A DNA stretch of 64,000 nt from Hemibagrus wyckioides (Eukaryota > Chordata > Actinopteri > Siluriformes > Bagridae): the NCBI RefSeq assembly GCF_019097595.1, contig NC_080710.1, forward strand, positions 16,426,780 to 16,490,779, given 5' to 3'. A model generated the notes under the pieces. It ran no database searches, was not told the DNA's origin, and saw nothing but the letters and a program-made list of their open reading frames with translations. Every line of letters begins with the position of its first letter. The first letter of the stretch is position 1. Both the position numbers and the translations under genes were made by a program. Shown piece after piece: positions 1-11,992 of the stretch.

Positions 1-2213
1 AGTTAATGTCATGCAAAGATTTAGGTTTTCTTAATTAATTGCTGTTCTTTCTTTTTGTTTCTGTGGCCGAAATAGGGGAAGGTTGATTTGATTATAACTG
101 GAACAACTTGGCGTTATTCACACAGCTAGCTAAATTGTTGTGGAGTGATGCTTATGCTGAACAGATGTGACATCCCGCCTTACTGTTTATTATTAATATA
201 TTCATCTTTAGTAAGCACTTTATCCTGGTCAAGGTGGTGCTGGATATAGTCTCTGTCCTGGTAACACTTGCCTGAGATGGGAATAGATGCTGGATGGGAG
301 GCCACTTCATTGCATGCACATATATACACCTCACAGCAATTTCAAGTAGCCACTCATTTTTTTATTAAAAAAAATGTTATGTATATATCTTTTCAAACGG
401 CTGAAAACAAAGACTTAAAAAAAAAAAAAAGCAGTGGGTCAGTGTTGCTCTTTTAGCAGGCTCTTGACCCCCAACCCCCCTCATCCCTTCTCATTTCCCC
501 CTTTGGCCCTGAATAGAGCAGCGCTGAGCGTCCTGCCTGCCCATATTCACAGCCCTGATGGCCTGAACAGGATGGATCATTAGTCCAACACAGTGAAAAT
601 GTTTCTATCACTCATGCTTTTGCTATTAAAAAAAAAAAAAAGCACAGCAGGGGGTTGAAGGCCTGGGGGTGGGGCCGTGTCTCTGTTCATGTGCTATGTG
701 GTGACACTGAACAGAGCTGATCGACAGGAAGAGCCAGCAGAGACAATTTAAAAGTGAAAGGCTGAACACAGTGATTCAGTTTGGTAATGCGTCTCTGCAA
801 CCTATTTCTGGTTCACTGAGCTCCCTTAGACAGCACATAGTGTTTAAAATGTTTTAGAATAATTTAATATTAATATAATATTTAAAAACAACAACGACAA
901 TAATAATAATAATTTCTAAAGTGGCATTAAAAAGTGCACTGCTTTTGCTATTCTGCTCATGCATAGATGTTTAACTGACTGCTTTAAATTTTTTATTTTT
1001 AGCACCTAAATTGAAAGGTGAACTAGAAAACCACTGCTCGTTGTAATGCCCTAAAATTCTGACTTCCTCTTGGTTAAAACTTTATCAGCTTCAGCCCTGT
1101 AGTCACAGAGCAGAGAGACCAGCTTGCGGCTTTGTGCGGTCAATTGGGCTGTTATATTTTATCCTAATCCTATTACTACATGGTGTTAAATAGGAAGCCC
1201 CTCCTGGAGTGTGTTACACTATATTGAAAGTGTTTTGACTAAGAAAAGCCATGGTCACCACAAACCCCTGGTCATTGTGACTAATTCAGCCCTATTTAAT
1301 CCCATTTACCGGTTTTATGCAATTCAGTTTGCAGACACATTTCCCACATAATTTAAAGTAGCAGTCAGAGGTCTCTGAAACTGTTTACTTGCAACATGGA
1401 AAATGTGGGAGGTGTAAATGTTGTTTTCTAATGCTCTACTACTAAAAGGGAACAGTTCAGGCCTCTTGCAATAATGTTGAGTGTGGGGAATTTGTTTATT
1501 TGCTTCTATTTTTTATTCATGTATTTGCTTGTGTACTATTTTAGTTTAGAATTGGAGATGTGCAAAGTCTGTACTATCTGCTATTGTTGTACACATGTAC
1601 ATTTATAATGTGCAGAAGATGTTTTAGGTCATTTATTATAAAAACACTTCAGAGGCATAAAGGCCTCAGGCAGCTTTTATGTGAAATGTTGAAATAATGA
1701 AAGTGCATATTTGTCTTTGGGCAGAGAGCGAGTTGTTCAGATCCTGTGTCCCAGAGCATTGTACTCTTTGGACAGGGGTTAAGGGTCATGATGCTTCAAT
1801 TTGACCTCTATTTTCTCCTCTGTGTAACATCACAAAGCGAACTCTCTTGCTTTCTTACATTTATTCCTGCTTACTGGGAGATATCCGTGAGCGTGTGCGT
1901 ATGCTTGTGGAAGGTCTTAATATTGTGAACATCCTAATGATAACACACTTACTGTATATGAATGAATAAATATATTTAGGGGACCACATTAATGTTCACC
2001 ATCACAGCACTATGTTCTGATTATGACTAGGTTTGATTTTTGTGCTTTTTTTTTTTTTTTGCTAGATTACATTTTTTTTAATTGTATCTCTGTATTATAT
2101 AATTTTGAACGCATAAGCCACAGTATAGATGGTATTTACAGATCACAGTTTTAATTAAATACTTGTGATAGATCTTTTTAATGATAAACCATCTGACTGA
2201 ATATTTTTCACAG
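1..2213 (+). other. TRIM71: TRIM71 intron (5' part of gene lies upstream of window)
   Basis: No coding exon is recognisable here. The stretch ends in a polypyrimidine tract and CAG acceptor directly before the exon at 2214. It contains A and T homopolymer runs (about 420, 630 and 2047) and otherwise unique AT-rich sequence. The RING and B-box exons of the gene are not present, so they should lie before position 1. That it is intron is inferred from the acceptor and from the missing N-terminal domains. Confidence 0.7.
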
Positions 2214-4405
2214 CTAAGCATTGAGAAAGCACAAGCCATTGCTGAGCAGGTGGAACTGAAGGCCAAGGTGGTGCAGTCAGAGGTGAAGACCACCACGCTG
2301 CGTCACAAGAAAGCCCTGGAGGAGCGTGAGTGTGAGCTGCTGTGGAAGGTAAACAGGCACTTGGTTTTACTGATCTGTGAAGAAGCCTGATCACATAACC
2401 ATTAACATTAGCAACAGTGGCTTTTTTCACTTAATGGAAATTCTGCCTTGCAACTAAGGTTACACTATGCCAGGGCAGAAACTTTTCCTGTTCACAGAAG
2501 CAGTTCTTGGATTTTAAGGCTCACACCACTCTGTATATCATCACATGTTCTTTGGGCACATGTCATGATATATAGATGAGATAGATATACTTAGACCCTC
2601 GGTGTCCACTCATCCAAACCAATATATAACTACAAAGTCATACGAAATTCATCAATTTTATGGCTTTATGAGCAAGTGAGTGTAATTTGTCTTTATAATA
2701 CATCCTGCAATACCAGTAAAGCCTACAGTTATAGTTCATAGGTTTTTAAATAAATTCTTATGAAGGAAATTAAGTAAATTTCCTTTTTTTAATATAAAAA
2801 TGTGATGACCAACACTGACCATTATGTATTTTAGTCATTGTGAAAATCACAAATGATGTAGCTTTTTAAACTTGTTACCTAACAGAACTGTAGCATACAG
2901 TTTTTCCCCTTCACTGTTCCAACTGGTGCCATTTCCTTCATGTCTCTATACAGTTGGAAAAAATCCGCCAAGTGAAGGCCAAGTCCCTGTACCTTCAGGT
3001 AGAGAAGCTTCACCAGAACCTCACCAAACTGGACAGCACCATTGCCACAGTGACAAAAGTGCTAGAGGAAGGTCGCAACATAGACATCCTACTGGCGCGT
3101 GAGCACATGCTGAATCAACTGCAGGAGCTCAAAGCATTGCGCTGCATTCTGCAGCCCCAAGAGGACGACCGCATCATGTTCACACCACCAGATCAGGCTC
3201 TTCTGATTGCCATCCAGTCCATGGGCCTGATAAGCAGTGGAGCCTTCGCATCAGCCACCAAAGCCCATGGAGAAGGTCTCAAGAGGGCTTTGCAGGGAAA
3301 AGTAGCTTCCTTCACGGTAGTGGCATATGACCATGATGGAGAACCAAGGTTGTCTGGTGGAGATGGTGTATCAGTGGTCTTGATGAGTCCAGAGGGAAGC
3401 CTCTCCAGTGCCGATGTGTCTGACCACCAGGATGGCACCTACACAGTTAGCTACCTAGCTAAGAGTGAAGGTGAGCATCTTCTTTCTGTGCTTATCTGCA
3501 ACCAGCACATTGAAGGAAGTCCCTTCAAAGTCATGGTCAAATCTGGCCGCAGCTACGGAGGTATTGGTCTGCCTGTTGCATCCTTTGGTGGAGAGGGTGA
3601 TGGGGATGGACAGCTGTGTCGACCCTGGGGCATCTGTGTTGATAAGGAAGGCTATGTGATTGTGGCTGACCGAAGCAACAATCGCATACAGATCTTCAAG
3701 CCATGTGGCACCTTTCACCACAAATTTGGCACTTTGGGTTCACGACCTGGCCAGTTTGACCGACCTGCCGGAGTTGCCTGTGACAGCCAGAGAAGAATCA
3801 TTGTGGCTGACAAGGACAATCACCGCATCCAGATATTCACCTTTGATGGCCAGTTCCTCCTAAAGTTTGGTGAAAAGGGAACCAAAAATGGGCAGTTCAA
3901 CTACCCCTGGGATGTAGCTGTCAATTCGGAGGGAAAGATTCTGGTCTCAGACACGCGCAACCACCGGGTTCAGCTGTTCGGCCCTGATGGGGTGTTCATC
4001 AACAAGTATGGTTTCGAAGGGGCCCTTTGGAAGCATTTCGACTCCCCTCGAGGAGTCGCCTTCAACCAGGAAGGTCACCTAGTGGTGACTGACTTCAACA
4101 ATCATCGGCTGCTCGTCATTAGGCCTGACTGCCAGTCTGCACGCTTTCTTGGCTCTGAGGGAACAGGTAACGGGCAGTTCTTGCGTCCACAAGGCGTAGC
4201 CGTGGACCAGGAGGATCGCATTATCGTGGCTGACTCCCGTAACCATCGTATTCAGGTGTTTGAACCCAATGGCAACTTCTTATGCAAGTTTGGGACTCAG
4301 GGTAGTGGCTTTGGGCAGATGGATCGCCCATCAGGTATAGCCGTTACCCCTGACGGAATGATTGTAGCCGTTGACTTTGGAAACAATCGAATCCTCATTT
4401 TTTGA
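2214..4405 (+). CDS. TRIM71: TRIM71 / LIN-41, C-terminal coding exons (partial gene)
   Basis: Two coding exons are visible: 2214-2348 (45 codons, phase 0 at both ends, acceptor ttttcacag, donor GTAAAC) and 2954-4405 (483 codons plus TGA at 4403-4405). The first and the start of the second encode the end of the TRIM coiled coil. Next comes a filamin/ABP280-type domain (about residues 115-200 of the last exon; [18 protein letters not shown]), then six NHL repeats, each with the pattern P-x-G-[IV]-A ... [IV]-AD-x-x-N-x-R-[IV]-Q-[IV]-F, ending NNRILIF. This order and the near-identical repeat wording identify TRIM71. Family knowledge: it is an RNA-binding repressor and E3 ligase of stem cells and early embryos, whose NHL propeller binds mRNA hairpins. 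The second exon starts with TTG (Leu), not a start codon. RING and B-boxes lie upstream of the window. Confidence 0.96.
2349..2953 (+). other. TRIM71: TRIM71 last intron
   Basis: Bounded by donor GTAAAC at 2349 and acceptor tatacag ending at 2953; phase 0. AT-rich with no repeat or further exon seen. It splits the coiled coil just upstream of the filamin-NHL exon, so the long final exon carries all of the RNA-binding part. Confidence 0.9.
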
Positions 4406-4710
4406 GCTAGTGTTCAAGGTTAGAAATATATGGTGGCTGAGGAGGAAAAAGATAAGGTTTAGGTACACGATTATCAGGAGCAAACATGGCTGAATGTTGA
4501 AAATGTGGCAGCAATGTGTAGATTATTTTGTACCCATCTATATCTATTTATCCTGATTGTAGTATGATTTGCGCTGCTGGCGGAAGTGTTCATCTCGTGC
4601 ACACGCCATTTATCAAAGAGAAGGAGTAGAGCAAAAAGACTGGTTGCTAGTAGTGTTACTATTTTGCTCTTGATCTGAGTCTTGAAATCTTTATTTGTCT
4701 GATTTTTTTT

Positions 4711-4718
4711 CTCAGGGA
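4711..4718 (+). promoter_or_regulatory. miR-125/lin-4 seed match (8-mer)
   Basis: CTCAGGGA is a perfect 8-mer complement to the miR-125 seed (positions 2-8 plus A opposite position 1). It lies 305 bases after the TRIM71 stop and 44 bases before the first let-7 8-mer. miR-125/lin-4 regulation of LIN-41/TRIM71 3'UTRs is established; use of this particular site is inference. Confidence 0.7.
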
Positions 4719-4761
4719 ATTTCCAGCATTCTTGAAACATTTTTCTCTCTCTGCATTATAC

Positions 4762-4769
4762 CTACCTCA
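4762..4769 (+). promoter_or_regulatory. let-7 seed match 1 (8-mer)
   Basis: CTACCTCA, a full let-7 8-mer site, lies 357 bases after the TRIM71 stop. The bases just before it (TTATAC) can also pair with the 3' part of let-7 (GUAUA) across a miRNA-side bulge, the seed-plus-3'-supplement layout seen in LIN-41 genes. Confidence 0.8.
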
Positions 4770-4832
4770 TCTAGCTTGTGTATGAATGTATTCTCTTGTG
4801 TGTGCAGTGTCTGTGAAGTTTTATAAAGATGT

Positions 4833-4840
4833 CTACCTCA
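4833..4840 (+). promoter_or_regulatory. let-7 seed match 2 (8-mer)
   Basis: A second CTACCTCA starts 71 bases after the start of the first. Upstream TTATA may supply 3' pairing. Paired let-7 sites are the hallmark of LIN-41/TRIM71 3'UTRs. Confidence 0.8.
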
Positions 4841-5081
4841 GTGCTATTTTTATTTGTCAGAGAACATAACATAAGAAATGAAGCAATGTTTGGTTGATAT
4901 TTGCACAGTTCGCACAAATTTCTCCTGATTGTTACTGTGCACATAACACCGGTAGGACCCCTGAATGTTTGATTACAGTGACGCAGTAAGGCCAGGGCTG
5001 CATGTCTGCGGAAACATTTGGATAATGTTTGGATAAGTCTACTGTTTTGTGTTATGTTTTGGAATCTGTTTTCATTTGTCG

Positions 5082-5154
5082 TACCTCATCTAAACTTCTT
5101 ACCTCATAACCTAAATGTACCTCTGTGTACAAATGCCTCATTGTACATACCTCA
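5082..5154 (+). promoter_or_regulatory. Cluster of weaker let-7 sites (three 7-mer-A1)
   Basis: TACCTCA occurs at 5082-5088, 5100-5106 and 5148-5154, with a further TACCTC 6-mer at 5118-5123. Each lacks the pairing base at seed position 8, so it is a 7-mer-A1 type site. Four matches in 73 bases is well above chance for this AT-rich sequence. Confidence 0.5.
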
Positions 5155-8100
5155 CTTTGTGTTGTTTCCTTTAAAGATTTGTAATTCTCCCAAAAATGCG
5201 TGTTGGCTTATAGGATGGCTAGTAATGCTTTTTTTCTGAATTACTGGTAGGTGTGTTAGTATAGATTTAAGCCCAGATTTTGCGCAATGCAGGAAACTGC
5301 TTGCTCCCTTTTCTGAAAATGTTTTACAAATGTTCTAGAAAAAGGGCAGAGATAGTTGTGTAAAGATTTGAGTCTTTCTTGGGGGGGGACCTGGGATAGA
5401 ATTGAATCATCCCATTTTTGGTTATCTCTGTATGTCTTGTGTATTTTTTTTTTTTTCTTTCCCTAACATCATCTAGCACCATTTAAGATGAAGTGTTTAT
5501 CAGAATGATTGGTTGGCATGTTGGTTTGCTGACTGGCTGTTGCTGCAAGCTTGGATGTAATCCAAACCCTATAGGATGAGAGAGTTTACTTTGATAAAAA
5601 GTCCTTTCTGAATGTCTGAAATCTATTTATTGGCCAAGAAAGAGCTCAAAAAGTACGAGCTGAATTAGATCTCCTCAAAGACCATTTGCTCAGTCAGTGG
5701 AACACAGTTTGAGAACCTCAATAATCAACTGAGTGTGGTCTAAAATAAGAGATTTTTTTCCTTATTTGTGGGGGAACCACTTTAATTAATGGTTTTAATG
5801 GTTGCCTGCTTTTCCTGAATGTTGCTCAAAAAGAAAGCATTTGCAAGCAACAAAAAAGACGAGCACTGACATCCTGACACCTATATATCCCTTTGTATCT
5901 ACAGACACGTCATGTAATGAAAAACCCTTCTGAAACTACAAGGAAAGTTTTGAGAGACAGTAAAGAATGTACATTCTAGTATCTGCCATATCCTGACTAC
6001 ATGCCTAAATCCCAAAGCTGATCTGTCAGGTGTTGCTCTTGTTTAGCTCCTCGTCTGGATGGAAATTTTCTGTTTTAAGCTGCTTCTGCAGATGAACTTT
6101 GAGAGCTCTTTTTTTCCCCCTCCGTGATGGTGTGTACGTGTCTCAGGTACAGACAAGTACACTCACAAGTTAGATGTTATGTGGCTTTACTTTGATGTTA
6201 TAGAGGCTCCGCTTGTGCATTCCATTTTACAGCAGATCATTTCAAATTCCAAAAAAATACCCAAGAAAAAGAAAAAGCACAGCAACATTTTAGCAACCAT
6301 TTTAGTAGTATTTTGCACCCAGATTTGTCTTTAAGCAACCCAGGAGTCTACAACTTGCCAAAGTGGTCAAGTGCCAAGAGAGTGTATGTGGGACACTTGC
6401 TCTGAGGCTGCTCATAAGAATCAGTTCCTTAGTGCGACCTCGCTTCTATGGCACACCTTTTACACTGCAGTACCTTAGCATGTATGTCAGCAGAGTCAAA
6501 GTCTAACATTAACTGTGCTGTTGTATGTGAAAGGCCGTCATTGGAAAGCATTTTCCAGCTTATGCATTGTCCAAATGCATTGATTTAGATCAGAGCAGAA
6601 CCTGATCCCAGAGTCACAGAAAGAATTTCAGCTGGTGGCAAGTTACAAAAATAAATTAATTTTACAAAAAAAAAAAAGCATTATTTAAGTGCTAGGCCTT
6701 TTCTGGAACATGAACAATGTGAGCATTGGGCAGTAATGAATTTGCTGCTTCGAAATCTTCACACTAATTTCAGTATTAATGTCAGCTGTTTGATTTGTGT
6801 TTGACGTTTAGCTGCAGCTCTGTCCCCAGAGAACCAAAGAAATCTCTATAAGAGAAACATTTGCATGCTTTAAAAGCCCTTGTAGGTAATTTTATTTGAA
6901 ATGAGGTGATGAAGAAGAAGAAGAAGAAGCAGACACTTATTATTATATACCAAAAAATGTTCCAATGTTGCGGTGGACATCTTTGACTACAAGTTTTCTG
7001 TTAGTCTTTGATGGATAGCTTTACAGAGCAAGGTACGAGAGAGAGAGAAAGGTTTAAAATTCATATGCCTTAACACTGCTGCATTGTATTACAACTTTAC
7101 TTTCCTCTTTTGGAATTTAATCAGACTGGGAACTGCCAAAGAGTTTGCTCTATTGCCTTTTATGTTCATTTGTTTTTTTTGTTCTTTTTTCTTTTCCTTC
7201 CTTCTCAAATCCCTCACTGATGATGTCCTCACACATAACAATTACACTGAGCGTCACTAAAATTAAATATGGGTAGCAATGTCCCAATAGAGTTGAAATA
7301 GCAGTTGTGTTGAGTCGTGCTTGAGAAGAAAACTTTTCAGTCCTACCAAGGAGCCATCATGTGCATAGGCCTCCACCGAGCAGCCACACAGAACTTGATC
7401 ATCCCGGATCTCATCAGTGTATTTTCTGTGTGGTGGTTATTAGGGAAAATAAAGAAATCTAGTTTATATTAGAAAGATAGTTCAGCTTTTTAGACAATAT
7501 GGTGCCAGAACAATGCAGTAAATGGGTGCAAATGTCTATAAGTTATTAATCAGACTCTAACATTATCCTTCAGAATGTCTAATCAAAGCATACTATCTCA
7601 TGTTTGGACTTCTGGTCAGTGTCTACGGGTTTCCCACCAGTTGTGGTGTATTCCAGCTTTTGATCTGTTTCCTAATCTTGGAAAAGCAGAAGGAATGTGT
7701 AAACAGTTCAGAAGTGCATGGTCTTTTTTATGATTGTATTACCTAAGAAGAAAAAAATCCCAAAAACTCAGGTAGCTTTATAGAGATTTGATTCAAAGTC
7801 AATATTTGTTTCTTACAATTGGATAGTAAATCCTTTGTTAGTACTCCATAGGATTTAGTATCTATTTTTTGTGTGTGCGTTATTGTATTTATCTAAAAAA
7901 AAAAAAATCTTTTGCTGTGTTTAAATTGAACAGGATCCTTTACAGCCAAATTTCACTATTTGTGTTAATTTTACAGACTCAAATTGAGGAAACAAATTAA
8001 AATATTCAGAAAATAAAAGGCTAATTAAATCAGACAAATGGCACTAATGCAACAATGTGGAGATATTTTTGATAAGTGTAAGATCACATTGCTTACTTTA

Positions 8101-8644
8101 TTAATAAAATATATATATATACAATGTTCAATCTATTACAAATATGACATTTTTCCTCTTATCAAAATGTTTTGTTTGTTTGTTTTGATGGCAACAATCC
8201 AACCATTTATACTGTAGTTTTCATTACACTTACATTACAGTCATTCCCTGATCACACATTTGGCTGTGAGACAAATGGAAAGGGACATGTGGAGAGATTG
8301 CTGCCTGAACTCAGACCTGGCACCAGTTTTATCCTTTAAAAATCGAATTAGTGTTGGATCTAAATAGCAAACGCCGATTCCAGGTCTCTTGTCTTTTTTT
8401 AGGTGGGTGTAACATTAACTATCCTCCAAGAGGTCCTCTTTTGCTCTCTAAGCAGTATTTACTATTCATAAAATCTGTCATAAAATACTCATGGATTTTG
8501 GTCTGCTGCTGTACACAGAGGAGGCTGTATGTATTATTTGGTGATCTACAGTCTTGTGCTTTTGTCTTTGTTGACTTTAAACATTTTCCTATGCAGATTT
8601 TCTTTTTTTTTTTTTTTTGTTTTATGTTCAGCTCTTTATGCTTA

Positions 8645-8650
8645 AATAAA
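8645..8650 (+). terminator. Candidate TRIM71 poly(A) signal
   Basis: AATAAA followed within 20-45 bases by a T/GT-rich segment (tgtggttgatgtctttt). It gives a TRIM71 3'UTR of about 4.25 kb. Confidence 0.5.
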
Positions 8651-8670
8651 CTTGTTGGGATCCTGACTTG

Positions 8671-11600
8671 TGGTTGATGTCTTTTCTTTCTTTCAGTTCA
8701 CACTGTTGTAGGTAGTGCTGTATTTGCAAAGTTCTATTATGCTAATCTCATCTTTAGTAGTGAATGAATGAATGGCATACCTTACCATATCAAATCTAAT
8801 TTTATCATTTAACAAAACCCAGCAAACTTCCAGTGTAGCAGGAGGAATTGGTGTCCCTGCATACCAAAGGGTCAGAGGTCATGGCAGAGCCCTGCCCAAA
8901 AGGTCAACAAAGCCCAGCTTCAAATTGCAGGATGGCCAGAATGACCAAGCAGATGGCCTCTTAAAATAACTGATTTAAAGCACGTACACACATTTTTCAG
9001 CTCATTATTTATTTTTTTCTAGTTCAGTGGGTCTATGTCTTATCATTCACTCTGAAAGTGATTTTTTTTAATCTTTCTATTTAGATTTAAACAATCAGAT
9101 ATGTTTAAAAACTTATGCTTTATAAGAGAAATAAAAGAAAAATCCCCAAAGGCATCAAATCACATATAGCTAGCTTGGGTTTTTAAAACTGCCTTTATTT
9201 ATAATCAGGTGTAGATTATAACTCGATAATAGCCTACTGCTGTTAGACATGGTGTTCACAAAGCAGTCACAATCTCTAATCTGTTAAGTCAAATAATTAA
9301 TCTGTGAATTTAGTGCATTTTATTGCTGCATCGATTAACAATTTCACCCTACATAAGTCAATGCAAAGAAATTAAGGAACACATTCGTGAACAAAAGCTC
9401 TTTCTATTTAATGGAAACATCTAGAGTTACAGTATGAGCACAGGCATTGTGCCCTAAGTAGCTGAGCTCCTTTAAAAGGTTGAACAAAGCCCTCACCCTC
9501 TCACTTTCTCTGGAAGATCATTGACAGGGCTTGTCAGAGAAGAGAGCTGGGTAACAATGCAGGGTGATGGGGGAGGAGAGGAATGAACACAGGGGAGGTG
9601 AAGGGATTTAGCATGAGAAAAGAGCTGCCTACAGGGAAATGGGAACTTGGCCACCCTAAAGAGGGACATAGAGAAAAGGGAGGGACCACACATGAAAGAG
9701 AGAGGTGGGTCACCCTTGGTGGACTGGTCCCAGTGCACGTCACCAAACAGAGCACATTCCACTTGAAGTGTATTTTCTGTGGGATGAGACTGAGAAAAAA
9801 AATAATCCTGAGAAATATGTGAAAAATGTGCAAATATGCTGCTACAATTAGTAAAAATAAAAGTGCACCAATGATGCTCAGGAGCCTCACTATTATTGAA
9901 ATTATTATATATTTTTTAACAGTAATTATTCTGTTTGATGGCTCACTTGGAATAGAATGTGTTTAATTCAAGCCTCAATAACAAAAATAGACAGTTAAAC
10001 AATGTCATCTTGGAGCTGTCATATAATGCTGTATTTGGTTGGAAAGAAAAGTGCTGTGGCTCAAATAAATAGCCAAATTATTATCGTCAACCATTAAACA
10101 ATATAACGAATATTTGTATATGTTTATGGATTATAAAATTAGTCTATACTTATGGGTTTCCAATTAATTTATTCACAGTTAAACGGTTAAAGAGGAGAAT
10201 AAAACGACAGATAGCTTACACTAACGACGAGTTATGATCGAGTCAAATGTTAGTGGAAACACTCTAAGCAAATGATTGATTATATTATTTATACTTTAAC
10301 ATTATTTCATAAAATGGGAAGAACCTGATTAGTGCAGTTGCTTGGCATTATTGTAAGAGCTGCTGTTATAGAAAATTAATCAACAGTTTCTGACCAATCA
10401 GAGTCGAGAAATCAACAGCATTACAGATCTATCTATCTATCTATCCATCCATCCATCCATCCATCCATCCATCCTCACATAACTAGGGGCAGTAGATGGT
10501 AGTAGGTTTTTTACTTGCTTTTAAGTGCGCGTGGCTAAAATGGCTGCCGCGAGCATCCTGCATTGTTTTGACTCGTTAAAGCGTGTAAACACTGCAGGGT
10601 GTAGAGCTGTGTCTCAAATCGAATTCGCACAGCATTCTAGTCAGTTTAGAGTATTAGCACAAATGGATTATTTCCATACCATATATATTAGTGTTTGAAA
10701 TCACTTTCAAGTATCACTTGTAAATCTTCAATGAGCAAACATGAGCAAATACCTTTGACTGTATGTCTTACATATGTGTGCAGCTGCATGTTGACAAATT
10801 GGGCAAGAAATCAAAATCGAAACATTCGAAAGTGTAAACGTGCTTGATGTATTTTGGCTCTCACGTGCCATCTAGTGGATATTTTGTTGTACAAACCTCA
10901 CATGAGTGACACGAGTTCAACGAAACAAATTAAACAATATGCACAGATATGTTTTGTTTCACGAGCAAAAATTGGTCGTGGACGCACAAACACGTCTTTG
11001 GTATTTCTTCATCACGTGACGTTTTTTTTTTACGTACGTTGTTACTTGTGGATTCTGAAACATCTCGCTTCAATTTGCAGAAATCTATTAATGTGTTTAT
11101 TGCCGATGGGTCTGCATCAGCCAATCAGATTTCCAGAAAATATTTCGCACACGCCCACATTATACTGACCAATCAGATTTACAGTATGCAGGTCGGATGA
11201 ACCTCACGTCGAGTAAACTGCAGATGCTCGGATATGGTTGTGTTTCCCAGTTTGTCTATTCTGAACATTCTACAAGTTTACATGGAATAAATGATTAAAA
11301 ACACATATAGTAAATGGCACACACATACACTGAGGTTATAATTAAAATGTCGTAAGGTATCCTGTTTAAGATAGTTAATTATATTCTATCTAATTAATAA
11401 TATATAATTATATAATATATAAAGTCAGAATCTCCAAATTTGTGAGCCTCTTTGGAAAAATACCACATAAAAAGCTAACATACACCAGAGTACAGGTAAC
11501 CATACCTTAAGTATTCAGGCTGAAACTGCCCTTAGGTAAAAATGTGTTTAAAGGCCACTATGATGGGCACAAGGAAAAACACTGACACCGAGGCTTTACA

Positions 11601-11786
11601 TCAGTAACACAAGGACATGTTAAATAGGTTATTAAAAATGTCTATGATTACTATAGCAATAACATCTTCACAGGGTCTCACACTTATTAAAACTCGACGC
11701 AGTTGTGTGAAAATCTTAAAAACGCTGAAACCAGCATGCTAGTATTAGCTGTTTAAAAACGATCACACGACATATTAATGTAAATA
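8671..11786. other. Spacer between convergent TRIM71 and CNOT10
   Basis: No coding gene is supported; open frames here are short and unlike known proteins. It holds a DR1-type nuclear-receptor half-site pair (8869-8881), a purine-rich block (9540-9720), a small tetranucleotide array (10426-10474), a CTCF-type motif (10865-10878) and a CpG- and CCAAT-bearing block (about 10540-11240). The remainder is AT-rich and featureless. Confidence 0.6.
10426..10474. repeat. Compound microsatellite (ATCT)n-(ATCC)n
   Basis: About four ATCT units pass directly into about eight ATCC units. Simple tandem repeat with no gene content. Confidence 0.95.
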
Positions 11787-11789
11787 GAA

Positions 11790-11795
11790 TTTATT
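11790..11795 (-). terminator. CNOT10 poly(A) signal
   Basis: TTTATT on the + strand is AATAAA on the coding strand, about 200 bases after the CNOT10 stop at 11993-11995. It is the first good signal downstream and gives a compact 3'UTR. Confidence 0.7.
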
Positions 11796-11992
11796 TAAGA
11801 TGTCATAGACCCCAGTTGATGTGAATATACATTTGTAAGAGATGAGCCCTCAGGAAGCAGCTCTTTCCTGAACCTTTCCTCTGCATTCTGTCCTCATCAC
11901 AGCTCATTCCTTCATCCATCCAGACTGCTGCTACTGCAGGCTCATAAATAAGTGTTAAAAAGATGGGTATGATATTATAGGGTGTGTGCACA

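Larger units (their letters stand above)
4406..8670 (+). other. TRIM71: TRIM71 3'UTR (inferred extent)
   Basis: Non-coding sequence following the TRIM71 stop. It carries a cluster of let-7 and miR-125 seed matches in its first 750 bases, as expected for a LIN-41 transcript. The end is inferred from AATAAA at 8645-8650, followed by a T/GT-rich stretch. Other AATAAA motifs (about 6650 and 8011) could give shorter forms. Known TRIM71 3'UTRs are several kilobases long, so 4.2 kb is plausible. The true end needs transcript data; a shorter UTR with intergenic DNA after it is the alternative. Confidence 0.55.
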
